This document shows, piece by piece, positions 12,584-26,926 of a DNA stretch of 64,000 bases; positions within the stretch are counted from its first letter, which is position 1, and each line of letters starts with the position of its first letter. A program made the translations under genes and the position numbers. Under the pieces are notes generated by a model. The model was not told where the DNA came from. It ran no database searches and saw only the letters and a program-made list of their open reading frames with translations. Source of the DNA: Apostichopus japonicus (Eukaryota; Echinodermata; Holothuroidea; Aspidochirotida; Stichopodidae). The stretch is taken from the NCBI RefSeq assembly GCF_037975245.1, contig NC_092565.1:20884999-20948998 (forward strand), given 5' to 3'.

Positions 12584-13110
12584 AGCTCATACCAGCATGC
12601 TGGTGTGAGCTATTGTTACAGTGCGGCGTCTATCACTCTATCACTCTATCCGTCAACAATTGGTAAAACCGCTCCCACTCGCACAGTGTTTGATGGAATT
12701 TCATGAAACTTGGACACAAGGACCATTGGGTATAGGGCCATCAGAGATGGTCCAAAATGTGGGGTCAAAGGTCACCTGTGGGCCGTAATGGGCCATTTTA
12801 TGGAAATACGCAAAATGCTTCTTCTCCTACAGATTCCATGGTACAATGTTGAGGGTTTGTCACGATAGTGCTATGGTAGTTTTACCTTCAGGGTGTTCAT
12901 GAATTTGAGATCAAAGATCAACTAGGGGTCTTTTGTGGCCCGGGCCGCGGCCCTATATTTTCAAATTGCTCCTGTTCGTACAGTGTATGGCCAATTATAA
13001 TGAAACTTGGTCACAATGTTCCTCGGGATGAGAGTTACGAGGGGTGTTCGGAAAATTGAGGTCAAAGGTCATTTAGGGGGTCATCGGGGGTCATTCTTTG
13101 TAATATTTTC
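12584..13110. repeat. Dispersed repeat headed by a palindrome, with AAGGTCA motifs
   Basis: It opens with a 28-bp near-perfect palindrome (12584-12611, centred on CAGCATGCTG). Phrases such as TTCATGAAACTTGGACACAA and AATGAAACTTGGTCACAATG then recur, with GGTCAAAGGTCA motifs at 12762-12774 and 13059-13071. Repeats of this style are common in marine invertebrate genomes. No coding capacity is seen. Confidence 0.55.
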
Positions 13111-14528
13111 AAATATCTCAATCTCGTCAAGATTTTGATGGATCATATTCAAAGTTGAACTGATGATTGTTGGATTGTGTATGAATAAGGTGATGCCTAA
13201 ACAATTTTGGTCAAAAGTTAATTAATTACAATTAATCCCTATTGTTTAAAAAAATCTGAGCCTTCACTTTTTTGCCAAAGCTCCTTTAATTTGTCTCCCA
13301 GTCCCTGCAGTGTTTGTTTACATTTGTGGTTAAGCTCTGCAGAGGCTGTTAGTGGAATTAAAGCAGGACTGGGAGTTGTTATTAACTGTTGAACTGTAAG
13401 CATGAGAGCCCTATAGCCAATCAGCACTTGCCGATACTTAGAAGTCTTTGAGCCTGAGGTATGTAGGCAGCTTGTGAAGTTATGTCTTGTAGGGAGTGTT
13501 TGTTATGTCTGCTAAGGTAGAGGGGAGAAAGTTTAATAGGGTAGGCCAGTGGTATTGTTTGAGAGAGTGGGTAAAATAGGATTTAAAGGGGAAAATAGGA
13601 ATTATAGCCAGTGGTGTGGCCAGGATTCTGCTAACGGAGGGGGGGGGGGGTTATCCCTCACGGGCCCAAAGTTGGTTTTGTGGGCCCTACATTTATCAGC
13701 TCGAAAAGGTATGAGCTTCTGCACCATTGGTGCTCTAGTTTTTTGTTATTACTATTATTTTAGTTTTGCAATTACAAATCCAGACCCTATTTTCCAATCT
13801 GTGATGCTTTGCCGTGAGTACCAAAAGAATCTATGGAAAGCGGTTGTGTGTGCAATTTGAAACTCAAAAAGTACATAGAAGTATGTAGATATGCAGTTCC
13901 CCCTGGTGAATGTATGAACCTCTTTATAATCGAAGGAGGTCAAAGGCTTTGCTCAAAGGTCATTGGCGGGCATCTTAGGTTACAGACTGAAAATATTGTC
14001 AACTTCCCAATAACTATATTACTATAATTATATATTTACAGACATTTTAAGAACATTTCTGTGTACGTGAATATTTATGTTCATAGTACACCGATTCTGT
14101 TCACTTTTCTCTTCCGAACTATACACTAAAATTTAAAAACGGTTTTAAATCCTTAATTTTTTAAATTTTATTCTAGTATGTATATATATATATTACTTGG
14201 TAAGTAGATGTTTCTTATTGTCACGTGGCGTGAAATTGCAATTGGTCGATACTAAAGTTTTAATCAAGTCAAAGTGCCGGATGCAAGCGAAGGAAAGTTA
14301 GAGAGATAGAGCGTCCATATATAAGAGCTGTTTAGCAGAAATGCACATATCGCATGGAGTCGGAAAGAATGAGATATCATATAATATTATACAAATAATA
14401 AATGGTTATGAGTGCAATGGTGTAAATATAGGCAACCAACTTAGAGTATAATAACACAACTTACTCTTGTTTTCTGAAATGATCATTTTGAGGGTTATAT
14501 TGTTTGAAAATGCTGGCGACAGTCAGAA

Positions 14529-14870
14529 TATTATACAAATAATGAATGGTTAAGGCGCAGCCGAGTTGAATGGAACAAATTACATCTTTCAACGAATGAA
14601 ATATTTGCACTCTTGCACGAATGGAAACCATTCATTATTTGTTTTATACAACACCTTCAAATTTGGATATAATCGGATGTAAAATGCACTCATGCAACAG
14701 ATTGTTTTGAACAGACAGGTTTCTCTGCTCTCTTACCATTGAAAAAAAGTGCTATCAAAAAATTATAACACATGGTTCTATTTCATAGAGTGCAATAGAG
14801 CGGATTTTGCATGCAATCGACGAGCAATTGACCAATCAAATGGCCGGAATATAATTAGGTGTTGTATAAT
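14529..14870 (-). mobile_element. MITE with ATTATACA terminal inverted repeats, copy 1
   Basis: The ends are ATTATACAAATA and GTGTTGTATAAT. Most of the sequence is the reverse complement of the element at 36932-37324, including TGACCAATCAAATGGCCGG and the AGACAGGTTTCTCTGCTCTC core. This copy lacks one arm of the internal hairpin present in the other. No transposase frame is found, which indicates a non-autonomous element. Confidence 0.7.
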
Positions 14871-14877
14871 AATTATT

Positions 14878-15022
14878 AACGTATCCACAGAATGAGATAC
14901 CACATATTACTTATTAACTAAGTAATTAATTATGAGCGTATCCACAGAACGAGATATCACATATTATTAATTATGAATTAATTATGGACGTAACCACAGA
15001 ATGAGATATCATTAAATATTAA
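14878..15022 (+). repeat. Three-unit tandem repeat, ~60 bp
   Basis: Three imperfect units share GTATCCACAGAATGAGATA followed by an AT-rich ATTAATTA segment. The array directly follows the MITE at 14529-14870. No function is inferred. Confidence 0.6.
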
Positions 15023-15824
15023 CTAATACTATAATAATGTCCTCCTGAAGAAAAATATACCGGTTGTAAGTTATTATCGCGTCCGACCTGAATTTTGTAT
15101 TTTGAAATTTTAGAAAAACCTTTGAAATTTGACAGATTGTATCTTTAAAAAGTCTTATTAGTCCGCATTGTCAATTTTCTGCATCAACCCAGGAATTACT
15201 CCAAATAAAGTTATAATTTATCAAATTAAAACACCCACATCTCTTGATTCTATAGCAAAAAGAGCGTTAATAAGCAGGTAATTCATGATTCCGTTCGATT
15301 TTGAAAAGGATTTCGTGGCGCATTATATCATATTACTTTTCTTTATTTCTCCTTGAAGGGGGTGGGGGGGGGTCATCACTAGTTTACGTAAATGAGTTGA
15401 AACAAGACTTGAAATCTCAAAGTTTGTAACACAGTAAATACTGGATTTTGCTGACAAATCTGATAAATCGGTAGCATGTACTATAGGTTTACAGAAAGAA
15501 CTGTGGATATTTGTAATTTCAACAAATTCCAAACAACTGGATTTGTTGGAATTACACATATCCTCAGTTCACACTGTAATCCTAATAGCAAATGGTACCG
15601 ATTTATAGCACGATCCAGTTTTTACTTTAGTACAAAACTTTAAGATTTACATGTAGTAACCACATGTGTTCTCTATGTGTATCGGGTGTTGTGGTATGAA
15701 TAGATTTTACAAAGAATATTATGTCGAGATAACAAAACCTTGACGCTGCGCATTTCAGTGTGTTCAGAATACCACGAGCTGATATTATACACCCTCTTCC
15801 TCTCTCCACCACTCTCCACAGTGT

Positions 15825-15945
15825 TATATAGTTATATTTATATAGTTATATATATATAGTTATATGTATATAGTTATATATATCGTTATATATAGTTATA
15901 TATATATAGTAATATATAGTTATATATATATAGATATATATATAT
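15825..15945 (+). repeat. TATATAGT microsatellite
   Basis: An imperfect run of TATATAGTTA units with variable TA stretches. No associated gene. Confidence 0.85.
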
Positions 15946-16721
15946 AGTAGAGCTCCGACATTAAGTACTAAGAACATGTATGTTTGTACTAAGGTTCATG
16001 ATTATTGTTCAGATATCATAATGTATTGGATTGTGTAACTGTTTAAAATAAACCAAGTAAAAACGATGTGAAAACGTCAAGGCATCCGTAGACATTCAGG
16101 TAAATCGCACCTTTTTTAATTGACCATGAACGAAACTAATCTATGACGAGTTATAAAGGCAAGCGAAGCTCACTTGTTTTGACTATCTTTCAGATTTCCA
16201 TCCACGGCTTATCGCGACAATTTAATCTCATTCCAATTTATTCTTCTTCTTCGTCAGTAAGCAAGTCTTTTATAGTATATGAGATGTACACAGATCATTC
16301 TTACGTGATTATAACCGCTAACAAGCTACCGTTGACAGCGAGCATATTGAAATAACAAATGTAAAACGAGCTGCCAATTTAACAAATCTGGAGTACATCA
16401 AGCGGCATATTTGCGTTGAATTCTAATTTTAAAAAAAAATCCTTTTTGTGAAAGGACTTTTTTCTTCGCGAGAATTTATCATAAGCCATTATTGACTATC
16501 GGAAATAACGAGTAAAGTGTGCTGCAACGTGGAATTGCTGAAATAATATTAGTGTAAATATTTCTACACATCGTGTAAGATTTTGTTTCCAAAGTGACAA
16601 GTTCTTTGATTGAAACGTGGCGAGATTTGAGAGATGACAGACTCTTTCGGTTGAAGAAAAGTAATTTCTTCATGATTATGCTGACAAGGTAATCGATATT
16701 TAGATATATTGAACTCGAATA

Positions 16722-17202
<481 letters not shown>

Positions 17203-17239
17203 GTAGTATATATAAGCTGCAGAAGAAAATATGACAGTG

Positions 17240-17526
17240 CCAGGGACAGTCTTTACATTGGCTCCCCATTTAGAAACGTATTAAATTCACTGTTCTTTGT
17301 TAAATTTATAAATGTATCAATTAACTGGCCCCGGTTATTTGTGTATATCTGCTACTACTTTAAGCGTTCCCGCCACCAGCACAAAACAGTTTGGCAATCG
17401 TGTATTTTCTGTAACTGGGGCCAGGCTGTGAACGACTTACCGTCTTCGGTTGCTAATCAATCCACATTTCTCTCTTTCAATATAGCAAAATAGCTCTGAA
17501 GACAGTTCATTTTAATAAGGCCTTTA
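17240..17526 (+). pseudogene. LINE reverse-transcriptase C-terminal remnant
   Basis: In shifting frames it reads IGSPFRNVLNSLFF, then TKQFGNRVFSVTGARL, then, past a one-base loss in the expected Trp codon, NDLPSSVANQSTFLSF. The order 'W-LP-x-R ... GNRVFSVTGARLW-NDLP ... F' matches the tail of non-LTR polymerases. It is degraded and lies just after the TCTA tract. Confidence 0.7.

Positions 17527-17529
<3 letters not shown>

Positions 17530-17585
<56 letters not shown>
17530..17585 (+). repeat. TA dinucleotide microsatellite
   Basis: A pure TA tract of about 55 bases directly after the LINE remnant. Non-LTR elements often end in simple repeats, so it may derive from the element's 3' tail. Confidence 0.9.
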
Positions 17586-17591
<6 letters not shown>

Positions 17592-18039
17592 CCTCGTACA
17601 TCAAAGTCCGTATAAAATGAGCGAAAAGGCGGTTCGTTATTGTCTGACGTCACTTGATAGAGATTATTTGATTGGTTGATTTAAAATATGAATATGAAAG
17701 GTGTGTTGTGCATGCTTAACTTTTTTGGCCAACAAAATTGTTTATTTTTACGAATAGGTTAATCACTCGTTAATTAGGATTCGCCGAGTAAACATTCTAT
17801 CACAGTAATCTCTCTTTGATCAATCGTTAGTTGCTGATATGTAAATGAATGCAAGTGACAACGGAATGCTAAAAAATTCAGATAAACGCAATTCTTTTGT
17901 AAAACTGTCAACGAGAGCGTATTACCGTTACGTAGGTGCTATGACTGTATACATAGTGCACCCTGGTGCTATTGAATATGACAACGAATATCCACATTTT
18001 ACAAACAAAGCAAACCGTAAATTATTGTGTTAACCGTAA

Positions 18040-18460
18040 ATTTTGTGATATTTTGTAACTGCATCCGCCAACAGCAGAATGGATGATGTCAACAGGGCAC
18101 TTCAGCGCTGAGAAATATCTTCGTTTTTTTCATAATTTGACCATGATTTTAGTCACAGAGGAAAAGAATAATTCTACAATGAAATATTTATTTTGATGAA
18201 ATTGTAAGACATAGATAACATTGACAGCTGAGCAAACATTCTCAAATGTATCAGGTTTCAATGATAAATCAACAAGAAGATAATAAACAAAGTAAAGTTT
18301 ACGAGAAGCATTTTACGAGAAGCATCAAGAATAAGAAGCAATATATTGAGATAGGCTTTCAACTAAATGTGGATTTTTCTTTTCTTTGTCAACATGAGTT
18401 TCACATTGATTGTCATCAGATAATCCTTTTAAGCAGTATGTTAATCTACGTAGTATCACG
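18040..18460 (+). repeat. Dispersed repeat, copy at 18 kb
   Basis: It shares ordered blocks with 45640-45960 (GTGATATTTTGTAA, GGATGATGTCA, CAGGGCACTTCA, AACATTGACAGCTGAGCAAA, TAAGTTTCTCATTG-like) and a shorter block with 24205-24290. The open frame 18246-18515 lies within it and shows no recognisable domain. The element class is not identified. Confidence 0.5.
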
Positions 18461-19239
18461 TTTCAAAATGGTGCATTGTGCAACGAAATGTACAAACTAT
18501 ACGAAAATTCAATAATAAGTGCAATAATGACGTAAATATATTTCTCTCCCAAAAACGTCTTTAGTGGTACTTAAAACGCATTACTAACGAGTGATGTTAT
18601 GTGAAGTGTTTCGTTATTTAAAGTAGTTCTTTATATTTCGTGTTCTCTGAAACGTTTGCCGTTTTCGGAAGTGCACGCAATAATTTGTTAGCGTGCTACT
18701 TGATTTTTTGTCTTCTAACGGATGTCAAATTGTGATGAGTTTTTTTTTCTTCAAGAAGAAACACACAGTTAACCGCATGGTACTTAGTAACATACATGCC
18801 TTCAATACGTACATATATTAAGTGCATATATGTACTGGTAAACCTTACCATGTAACATTACTTAAGTGACATGAGATATGGTAGACGTGTTAATTAATAG
18901 TTTAAAGAATTCGCATTACCATATTAATATAGCCTTTGAATTAAACATTTCCCTAAGTAACAGGAGTAGATCTGCTGACGGGTGGATTGTGTTGTAATGA
19001 AACTAATGATCTGTGGTGTCCTAAGCCATGTTGTGTCCCGTGGAAGAATATAGCCAACATGGCACCTGCTTGAAGTCTTCGTTGTGAAAGCAAAAATAAT
19101 TTTTGATTTAATCTCGCATATTCCCCTCTGTCCCACTCTGTCCGGCCCAGGGCTGTATCCCCTAATCAACCCCCCCCCCCCCATTCTCGCCAGACCTTCT
19201 TATAACCTGTTGCTCTAATTAAGACATTGTTTTAAACAG

Positions 19240-22200
19240 ATGCCGCTTTGTGGTAAGAAGAGACACGTGGTGTGGCCGACAGACAGCATACCTGCAGCTA
19301 CGACAAACATCGAAGATACTAACCGAAACGACAAAGAGAATACAACTGACAAGATAGGATATCACCGAACTCCAAAGAGATCAGTCAAACAAGGACTCTC
19401 CAAGTACAACCGTACCGTAAAAATGGTCATCCTAGCTCTATTTCCTATCACGGCATTACTTATCTGTGCACTGCTCATCTTGACACAGGCCTCTCATAGC
19501 GCTAGGGTGTTTGGTCAGGTTCGGAGTTTGATTGCAGATAATCTCGACCAGGTTGGAGATCTCGTACATAGGTTACAGATAGAGAGAGGTACCACAGTCC
19601 TATATCTGTCCTCGAACAGAGATGCCTCTGTACTCCAAAAATTGGAGAGAACCTATCGGGACTCTGACGAAACAATGGACAATGTATCTAATTGGAGATC
19701 GCTTAACATCTCCGACAAAGAAAATTTACCTTTTCATTATTTTGAATCTAAGGATACCTTTAAGCAACATATTCGTGAATACCGTAACAATGTAAGCATC
19801 GATGTTCAGAATATCCGACCTCCGCTAGAATTCTATACTGAAGCGGTCGACAAAATTATTGAGTGGTTTTGGGAGGACTTCTCTCAGTACGATAATGGTA
19901 ATGAATGGTCAAACTTAGTTGCCTATCAGTTGGTCATTTTAGCCAAAGAACAACTTGGCGTCGAGCTTGCTCTCGGTGGGAAGTTTTTCGCTTCAGGTGG
20001 TTTTGAAAATTCAATTGATTACTTGGCCTACATGAATCGATCAATTAGGGGTGATTCGTTCTTAGAAGAATCTGGGCTATTTTCCGAAGATGTAGAAGTT
20101 TTTTGTATCACTTCAATTTTCCAAAGTGAATTGTATCCCCAAATCACGAATCTGCGCTTAGAAATCGCCAATAGTAATCATACGATCATTGATCCAAATG
20201 TAGATAAAGGTAGTGCGTGGTTTGAGGTCATGACGCAGTACATAGATCTTTTGCTACAAATTCAGTATTTATTAACTGATATTATAAACAGACGGTTAGC
20301 GGTAGAGATATCATTTAGAGAAAGAGAAGTCGTCTTCGCCTCTTTACTGTTAATCGCGAGCGTCATCGTTGCACCTATTATTCTCCAAAGGATAGTTTAT
20401 CAAACCAGACAAATTGAAGACATCGCTACCACACTGAACCATCAAACGGTTCAATTAAACGAAGAGAAAACTCGCGCGGATAAACTGCTCTACCAAATGC
20501 TCCCAGTTGAGGTTGCCGAAACTCTCAAAACCTCCTGGAATGTTGCCGCGGAGGCATTTGAACAGGCCACTATATTCTTCTCTGATGTCGTGAACTTTAC
20601 CAACCTGTGTGCAGAGTGTACACCAATGCAGGTGAGTGTGTGGTATATATATATATATATCCAGACGTACAGCCAGCTTATTCATGTCATGTTTGGAATA
20701 AAGAACAACGTTAAGAATAAACTTGTTTCCTCTCTGTTCGTTTACTTTAGTGTATTTGAATATTTATATCAGAATCTATGCAACATTGTTTGTGATCGAA
20801 ATATATTTTTTTCTCGGGCCTACGTAGTCAAGGGAACAATATTATGTCGCAGGGTATGGGACACTCTTTTCCTTGTTACACCGTCGCAATGTTATTTTCT
20901 GAATTATTGCGTAAGAGTGCATCTCACCTTTCCCCTACTCCGTACCCCTACCCCTGCCCACTCCTCAAGCACTTACATTTTCAAATGTTTATTCTATAAT
21001 TTGTATCTTCATTGTTTACTCTTCAATGTACCCTTACTCTGTGGTTTAAATGGTGGTATAACACGACCTACAAATTCCCGTAAGGAAGCTATACTGAACG
21101 CAAAATTAAATCAACCTTGAGAGGAGAAAAATCCTTAAAAACTGAAATGAGGCTCGGTTAATATAAAAAAAAAGAGCTTCTCGTCAGGTCTTTTGGTTTC
21201 AGATTGTTCATTATTAATAAATCAGTAGAATATAGGGTAGGCTTGACACAGTTTTAACTTGTTTGATCAAATGCATATTTTTTTTTTGGGGGGGGGGGTA
21301 TCTCTATTCTAATTTATTTACTGAGAAGGTTTTCCACTGATTAGATTTACGGACTTCGTTGAGGCCTGCTGCAATAAATTATGTAATTGGAATCAAAATT
21401 GACGTTCAAATTAACGAGGGTATAATTTGACAGGTTTTCAACCGTGAAATGTGTTAATAAAGTGTAATAAATGAAGATATGATAAAAGAAAAGAAACTTG
21501 TTGCACCACACACACAGAAAAAAGAGAAAAATGGAAATATATACCGTACAGAAGGAATGGGTAAACAGTATATCCCTGCATAAGTATAATATTTTTTTCT
21601 ATATACAACACCTATAGTTAAAAAATGTTACGTTATTTTGTTTTAAATTAACATTAAATTGAGAAAATAGGAGGCAACCTTTTTCCTTGAAGGACAAAGT
21701 TTCAAAACATAAATGTATCCTTCCTAGGCTACTTTGATGTATCAAATATGGCGTGAAGTTGACCTTAATATTCTCCCACAGGATAAAATCAGGGGGGGGA
21801 TCCCCTTTCACACATGAACTTAATGAATTTAATTTAATCTGCTAATTGTACAAAGTTAAAACGAGACCCGCCTCTTAAATGATTACTTAGAGAATCAAAA
21901 AAAAAATCGATCGACGCTACAACCGATACCTATTCAATAAATATTGAGTTAATTAACTTTAATCAAGCCATACTCATACTATGCAACTGAACGCGATCCG
22001 CGTGCCATCTCATCTCGATCGTCATAATGTGATAATCGTTTGAAGTGCGCGTGCGCATACGACTACCGCTGATCAAGTTTTATCCAGTTTTAAAGGCTAT
22101 CTTTAGGTACAAAATTAATTCTTGATATTTTGTAAACTGTTAACAACAACTGTTAGTTGGCCAGATTATATTTCTATTCCACTTTTGAGTTTTGGGAAAT

Positions 22201-25200
22201 GACCGTATGAACAGCTATGTAGCATACTGTGGATGGTAAAATAATGCAGCTATAGAAGATTGTTTATATTGCTTGCTCACAGCCGTATCGATGAACAAGT
22301 TTGTTATATCTCAGGTAGTCATCATGTTAGTACTAGACTCTGGATGGTAAAATAGAGCAGCTATAGAAGGTTGGTTATATTGCTTGCTCACTTAGCCAAG
22401 ACCATGAACAACTTTGTTATTTCTTAGGTTGCCATCATGTTTATTACTATGTACCAGACTCTGAATGGTAAAATAGAGCAGCTATAGAAGATTGTTTATA
22501 TTGCTTTCTCAATTAGCCATGACGATGAACAAGTTTGTTATTTCTTAATCTTGTTGAATACTTTATACCAAACTCTGGATGGTTAAATAGAGGACCAGCT
22601 ATTGAAGATTGTTGATGCCGCTTTGTCATTAAGCCATGGCGATGAACAAGTTTGTTATATCTCAGCTTGTCATCATGTTGAATACTATATGTAGCAGACG
22701 CTGGATGGTAAAATAGAGGAGCAGCTATAGAAGATTGTTTTTATATTGCTTTCTCACTTAGCCATGACGATGAAAAAGTTTGTTATATCTCAGGTTGTCA
22801 CCATGTTGAATACTCTGTACCAGTACCTGGATGGTAAAATACAGTTACCATAGCTTGCTTTAACTGTTTTAACAGTTAGCCATAACACTGGATATCTGTA
22901 TTATTTCTCAGGTTGTCATCATGTTGAATACTCTCTACCAGACACTGGACGCTAAAATAGAAATATACGACGTGTACAAAATAGAGACGATTGGAGATGC
23001 CTACGTAGTGGTTTCAGGTAAAGATATTATTCTTGACGAGTAAAATTGAACGATTTACCCATTTATTGCTCCGTTGGAACTTGTGTACAAGGAATCGTAC
23101 GGTAAATATAAGGTCTATATATAAGGTCTATATATAAGGTCTTTATATAAGGTCTATATATAAGGTCTATATATAAGGTCTATATATAAGGTCTACATAT
23201 AAGGTCTATAAGGTCTATATATATGGTCTATATATATAGTCTATATATATATGGTATATATATATGGTCTATATATATATATATATATATATATATGTTT
23301 CTATATATATATATATATATAATGACGAGAAATATATATAATGACGAAATATTGAGTATATTGTAATCCCTGTCGTCTATTTTGTAGAATTATTCTCTCA
23401 GTAACGCATGTTTTGATCTTCGTGATCTCGTTAATACAATGAGTAAAAGTATGGTACTTTCTTAGGGGAAAAAACACTAGCCTGGACTTTTACCATAAGT
23501 TAGAACTGCTCACTTCTAATTGACCATGTGATTGTGTGTTACAGATATTACTTTTGGCTGATTCTACCTTAATTACTTAGCATTTACAATTCTTTTTTTG
23601 CGAACATTATTCAAATTTCTATCACGTTATTGCAACCTTCCTTATATTTTATTTTTGTATTATTTTCCCTGTAGGCGTTCCAAGAAGAAATGGTGACCGC
23701 CATGTTTACGAAATGAGTTGCCTTGCTATTGACATCCGGGATACCGTTGGCAAGCTTCCCATCCCTCATATTCCGACAGAGTTCTTTCAGCTCCGGATTG
23801 GTCTCCATACAGGTATTCCTTATGCATATTCAATAGTGTACCTATAGACGGTGAACGTGGAAGAAAGGAGTACATTTCGGGAGCAAGGTGATGAATGCGT
23901 GATAAAGTATAGTGCTCAATAGTGAATAAATAGTGAATAATAAGCGTTTTTCGTGGTCCTCCTGACACCTCTGAGGTTCGTAGGTATGGGTACTGAATCG
24001 GTAATCTCTAGATGTCTGTAGGTGACGATGGGAATGGTAGAAAATAGAGGGGGTAGGGGGAGCTTGTGGTCTATGTAGACAAATCAACTCTGTATTCAAG
24101 TAATTAAGGCTAGAAATACTGTGAATACAGCAATAATCGTTAGTTTAGAAACCCCATTCCAATTACATTTTGTATCGTAGAGCCTTTTTCTTCAAATTTG
24201 GCAGTATGTCTTTAATGTATCTGGCAACAGCAGAGTGACTAATGTCATCATGACAATTCATCTGAGGAAAAAAAACATTTCTAACAAAAAATAAAACTTG
24301 CATTTGATTGATATTCTTGATACCGCGAACATCCATATCTTTGTATCATTATGTGCCAGTAGTAACACATCGCGATTGATATGTACATATGTATAGTATG
24401 GAAATTAGAATAGTAATCTCGAGGTTTTCAAACAATTCGAAGCTTTGCCGATACCATCCTTGCTGATGACGTCACCACTGACCATAAGTCCATGCATGAC
24501 GTAATCATTTGGGCTGCAAGGGTTAATTGATATAACTCTATGCATGTCTTGACTTTGGAAGCAAGTATGATTTAATTATTTCGTCACTTGAAACTAAATC
24601 CTTCTTACCCCCGAAATACCACTACTTTCTCGTCCCAATTTTCGTAGAAATATAACTGTTAGTACTAGTCATATTTGTTTGTTTGTTTTTTGTCTTCTTT
24701 TTTTAATTTCTTCTTTTGTTTTAGGACCGTGTGCTGCAGGTGTTGTCGGCTATAAAATGCCTCGCTACTGTTTATTCGGGGATTCTGTAAACACAGCCTC
24801 AAGAATGGAGTCAACCGGAAAACGTGGGTATACAAATCACGTGACACTGAAAAGTTTTATCAAAGATCACACACATAACATAACGTGATTTCTTGTCAGT
24901 TTCATATTTGCTATCGGGTGAACACTTTCACAAGTTCTGAGCCATTTCACGTGTCTCTTTAAATTGTAGACAATTTTTAACAAAAAAAAAAATTCTCCTT
25001 CATACCCCATTTCGATGTGTAGTTTCGTTACCATGCAAATATCGTAAATTAGTCATATATTACTTGTATTTATCTACATGTTTTATTTTGTTTTTTTGTA
25101 TCGAGCATCGATACAAACTCGAGCTAAATTATTTTACTTTTTTAAAATGACCTTCAGAAAATGCTGTCATGTAACCATTCTGCAAGACTAGTGTAAGATG

Positions 25201-26891
25201 TAACTTAATTGAAGCAAATCTTTATCCCATCGTGTTTCAAGCATGCATAGAATAAAAGAGTGGAAAAGAGTAAAATCTTGGATATGGAGGTAAAAACTAT
25301 ACGATGACGAGAAGAAGCATTGGGGTGGCGGCTGGGTGGGGGGGGTCGGTGAGCAATCGTGAGCTATACCTGTCGTACATTTGCAAAATTTCACCATAAA
25401 TAATTCGTAGGTTTGTTAGAACACACTTTACAGTATACGTTCAAGATGCTAATCATTAACACAATAGTTAAGTACCTAATCAACTTTCTGGCAACAGATA
25501 AGTACTCATGCAAAGTCAAATTAAGTTAAAACGAAACACTTAGAACATTTGGTGGATGAAAGTTCTCAACATATATCATTTGCAAAACCATACATTATTT
25601 GAGTAGACATTATGTTACCTACTAAATATGTTTATACTAAAAACGTTGCCTGCAACTGATGCATGGAATTGGAGGGGGGGGGGGGGGGGGGAACAGCGCT
25701 CGTTAGCAAGCAGCCACTGGTCTTAAACGGTTCGCCCCAGAAAGAAAAAATATGGGAGGAATTCGACTTTTATATTACTTATATATGTTAGACGCGTGGG
25801 AAAGATATGTTGGTCACGTTGCCATACGACACTAAACACACAGTATGTGTATCGCACAAGAGCTCCAACCAGCACAACTGTGCACAGAGATCCAGTGATC
25901 CAGAAATCCAGAGATCCAAGATTTTGTAAAGCAGAGTGTGGCCCTGGTATTGTTGATGGCGACTCCCATGCAGGGTAGGAAGGGGGGGGGTCCTGGAAAT
26001 CCTGTTCCACAAAAAGGAAAAAATTGAGTAATGTAATTCTGCATTTTGATTCATATTTAATAGGCTATAAATTAGGTATACATGCAAGGTTGTGCATAAT
26101 ACCTGCATGTTATTATATTTCTGTGTGGGGTTGACAAGCGATGTGTACATCCCGAGATATACCTTAATCCGCGCATGATGTGAGTCGGTCTGCAAATAGG
26201 TTATGTGCTTGCTGATATATATACTTCAACTAAACTGATATCAAACGTATGAAAAATACATGTTTTGCTCTTTTCGGTGTTTGAAATATATACTTTGCAA
26301 CAACGGATGCAAAGAAAACCGTGAATATTTGACATTGTTCTTTTCATGTTTACAACGGTACAAATGTATTTGATAAATTACATAAGGATTTAAGGATCTT
26401 CAATAATTTTTTATTGAAAGTTAGCGACTTTATTAAAATATTCATTCGATTCGATTTCAAACATTTGCTCGCAGATACAACAAAGGAAATTTTCAAAATT
26501 ATCCATTAATATTATTATAATAATAATAATAACAACAATAACAATAACAATGATGATTCTGATGATAATAATAATGATTCTGATGATAATAATACTAATG
26601 ATTCTGATGATAATAATAATAATAATAATGAACTATTTCTGTTTCCATCTGTCTATATGCAGCGTCCAAAATTCAAATCAGTCAGAATTCGTACCTTGCA
26701 CTACACGCATACCTTGAAGAATTCGTTACAGAATCGAGAGGTTTAATTTACGTAAAGGTAAGGCAAATGTTCTAATTGTTTTATTTTCTTCTCATTGTTA
26801 TTACCCACTTTTATGTACGCTTTTTGCTGCTTTGGTTTTCTGTCAATAATACCTTAAAATACCTTAAGTGCTTAATTATATCGCTTTAATT

Positions 26892-26926
<35 letters not shown>

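Noticed and set aside
20632-21120. Extension of the cyclase reading frame past exon 1
   Set aside because: The frame runs through a perfect GTGAGT donor at 20632 into TA-rich intron sequence. The catalytic domain continues only after splicing to 22912.
22912-23017. Upstream array units as mutually exclusive alternative exons of the cyclase
   Set aside because: Units contain only the first ~50 bases of the exon, have stops, and lack catalytic residues, so they cannot substitute for exon 2.
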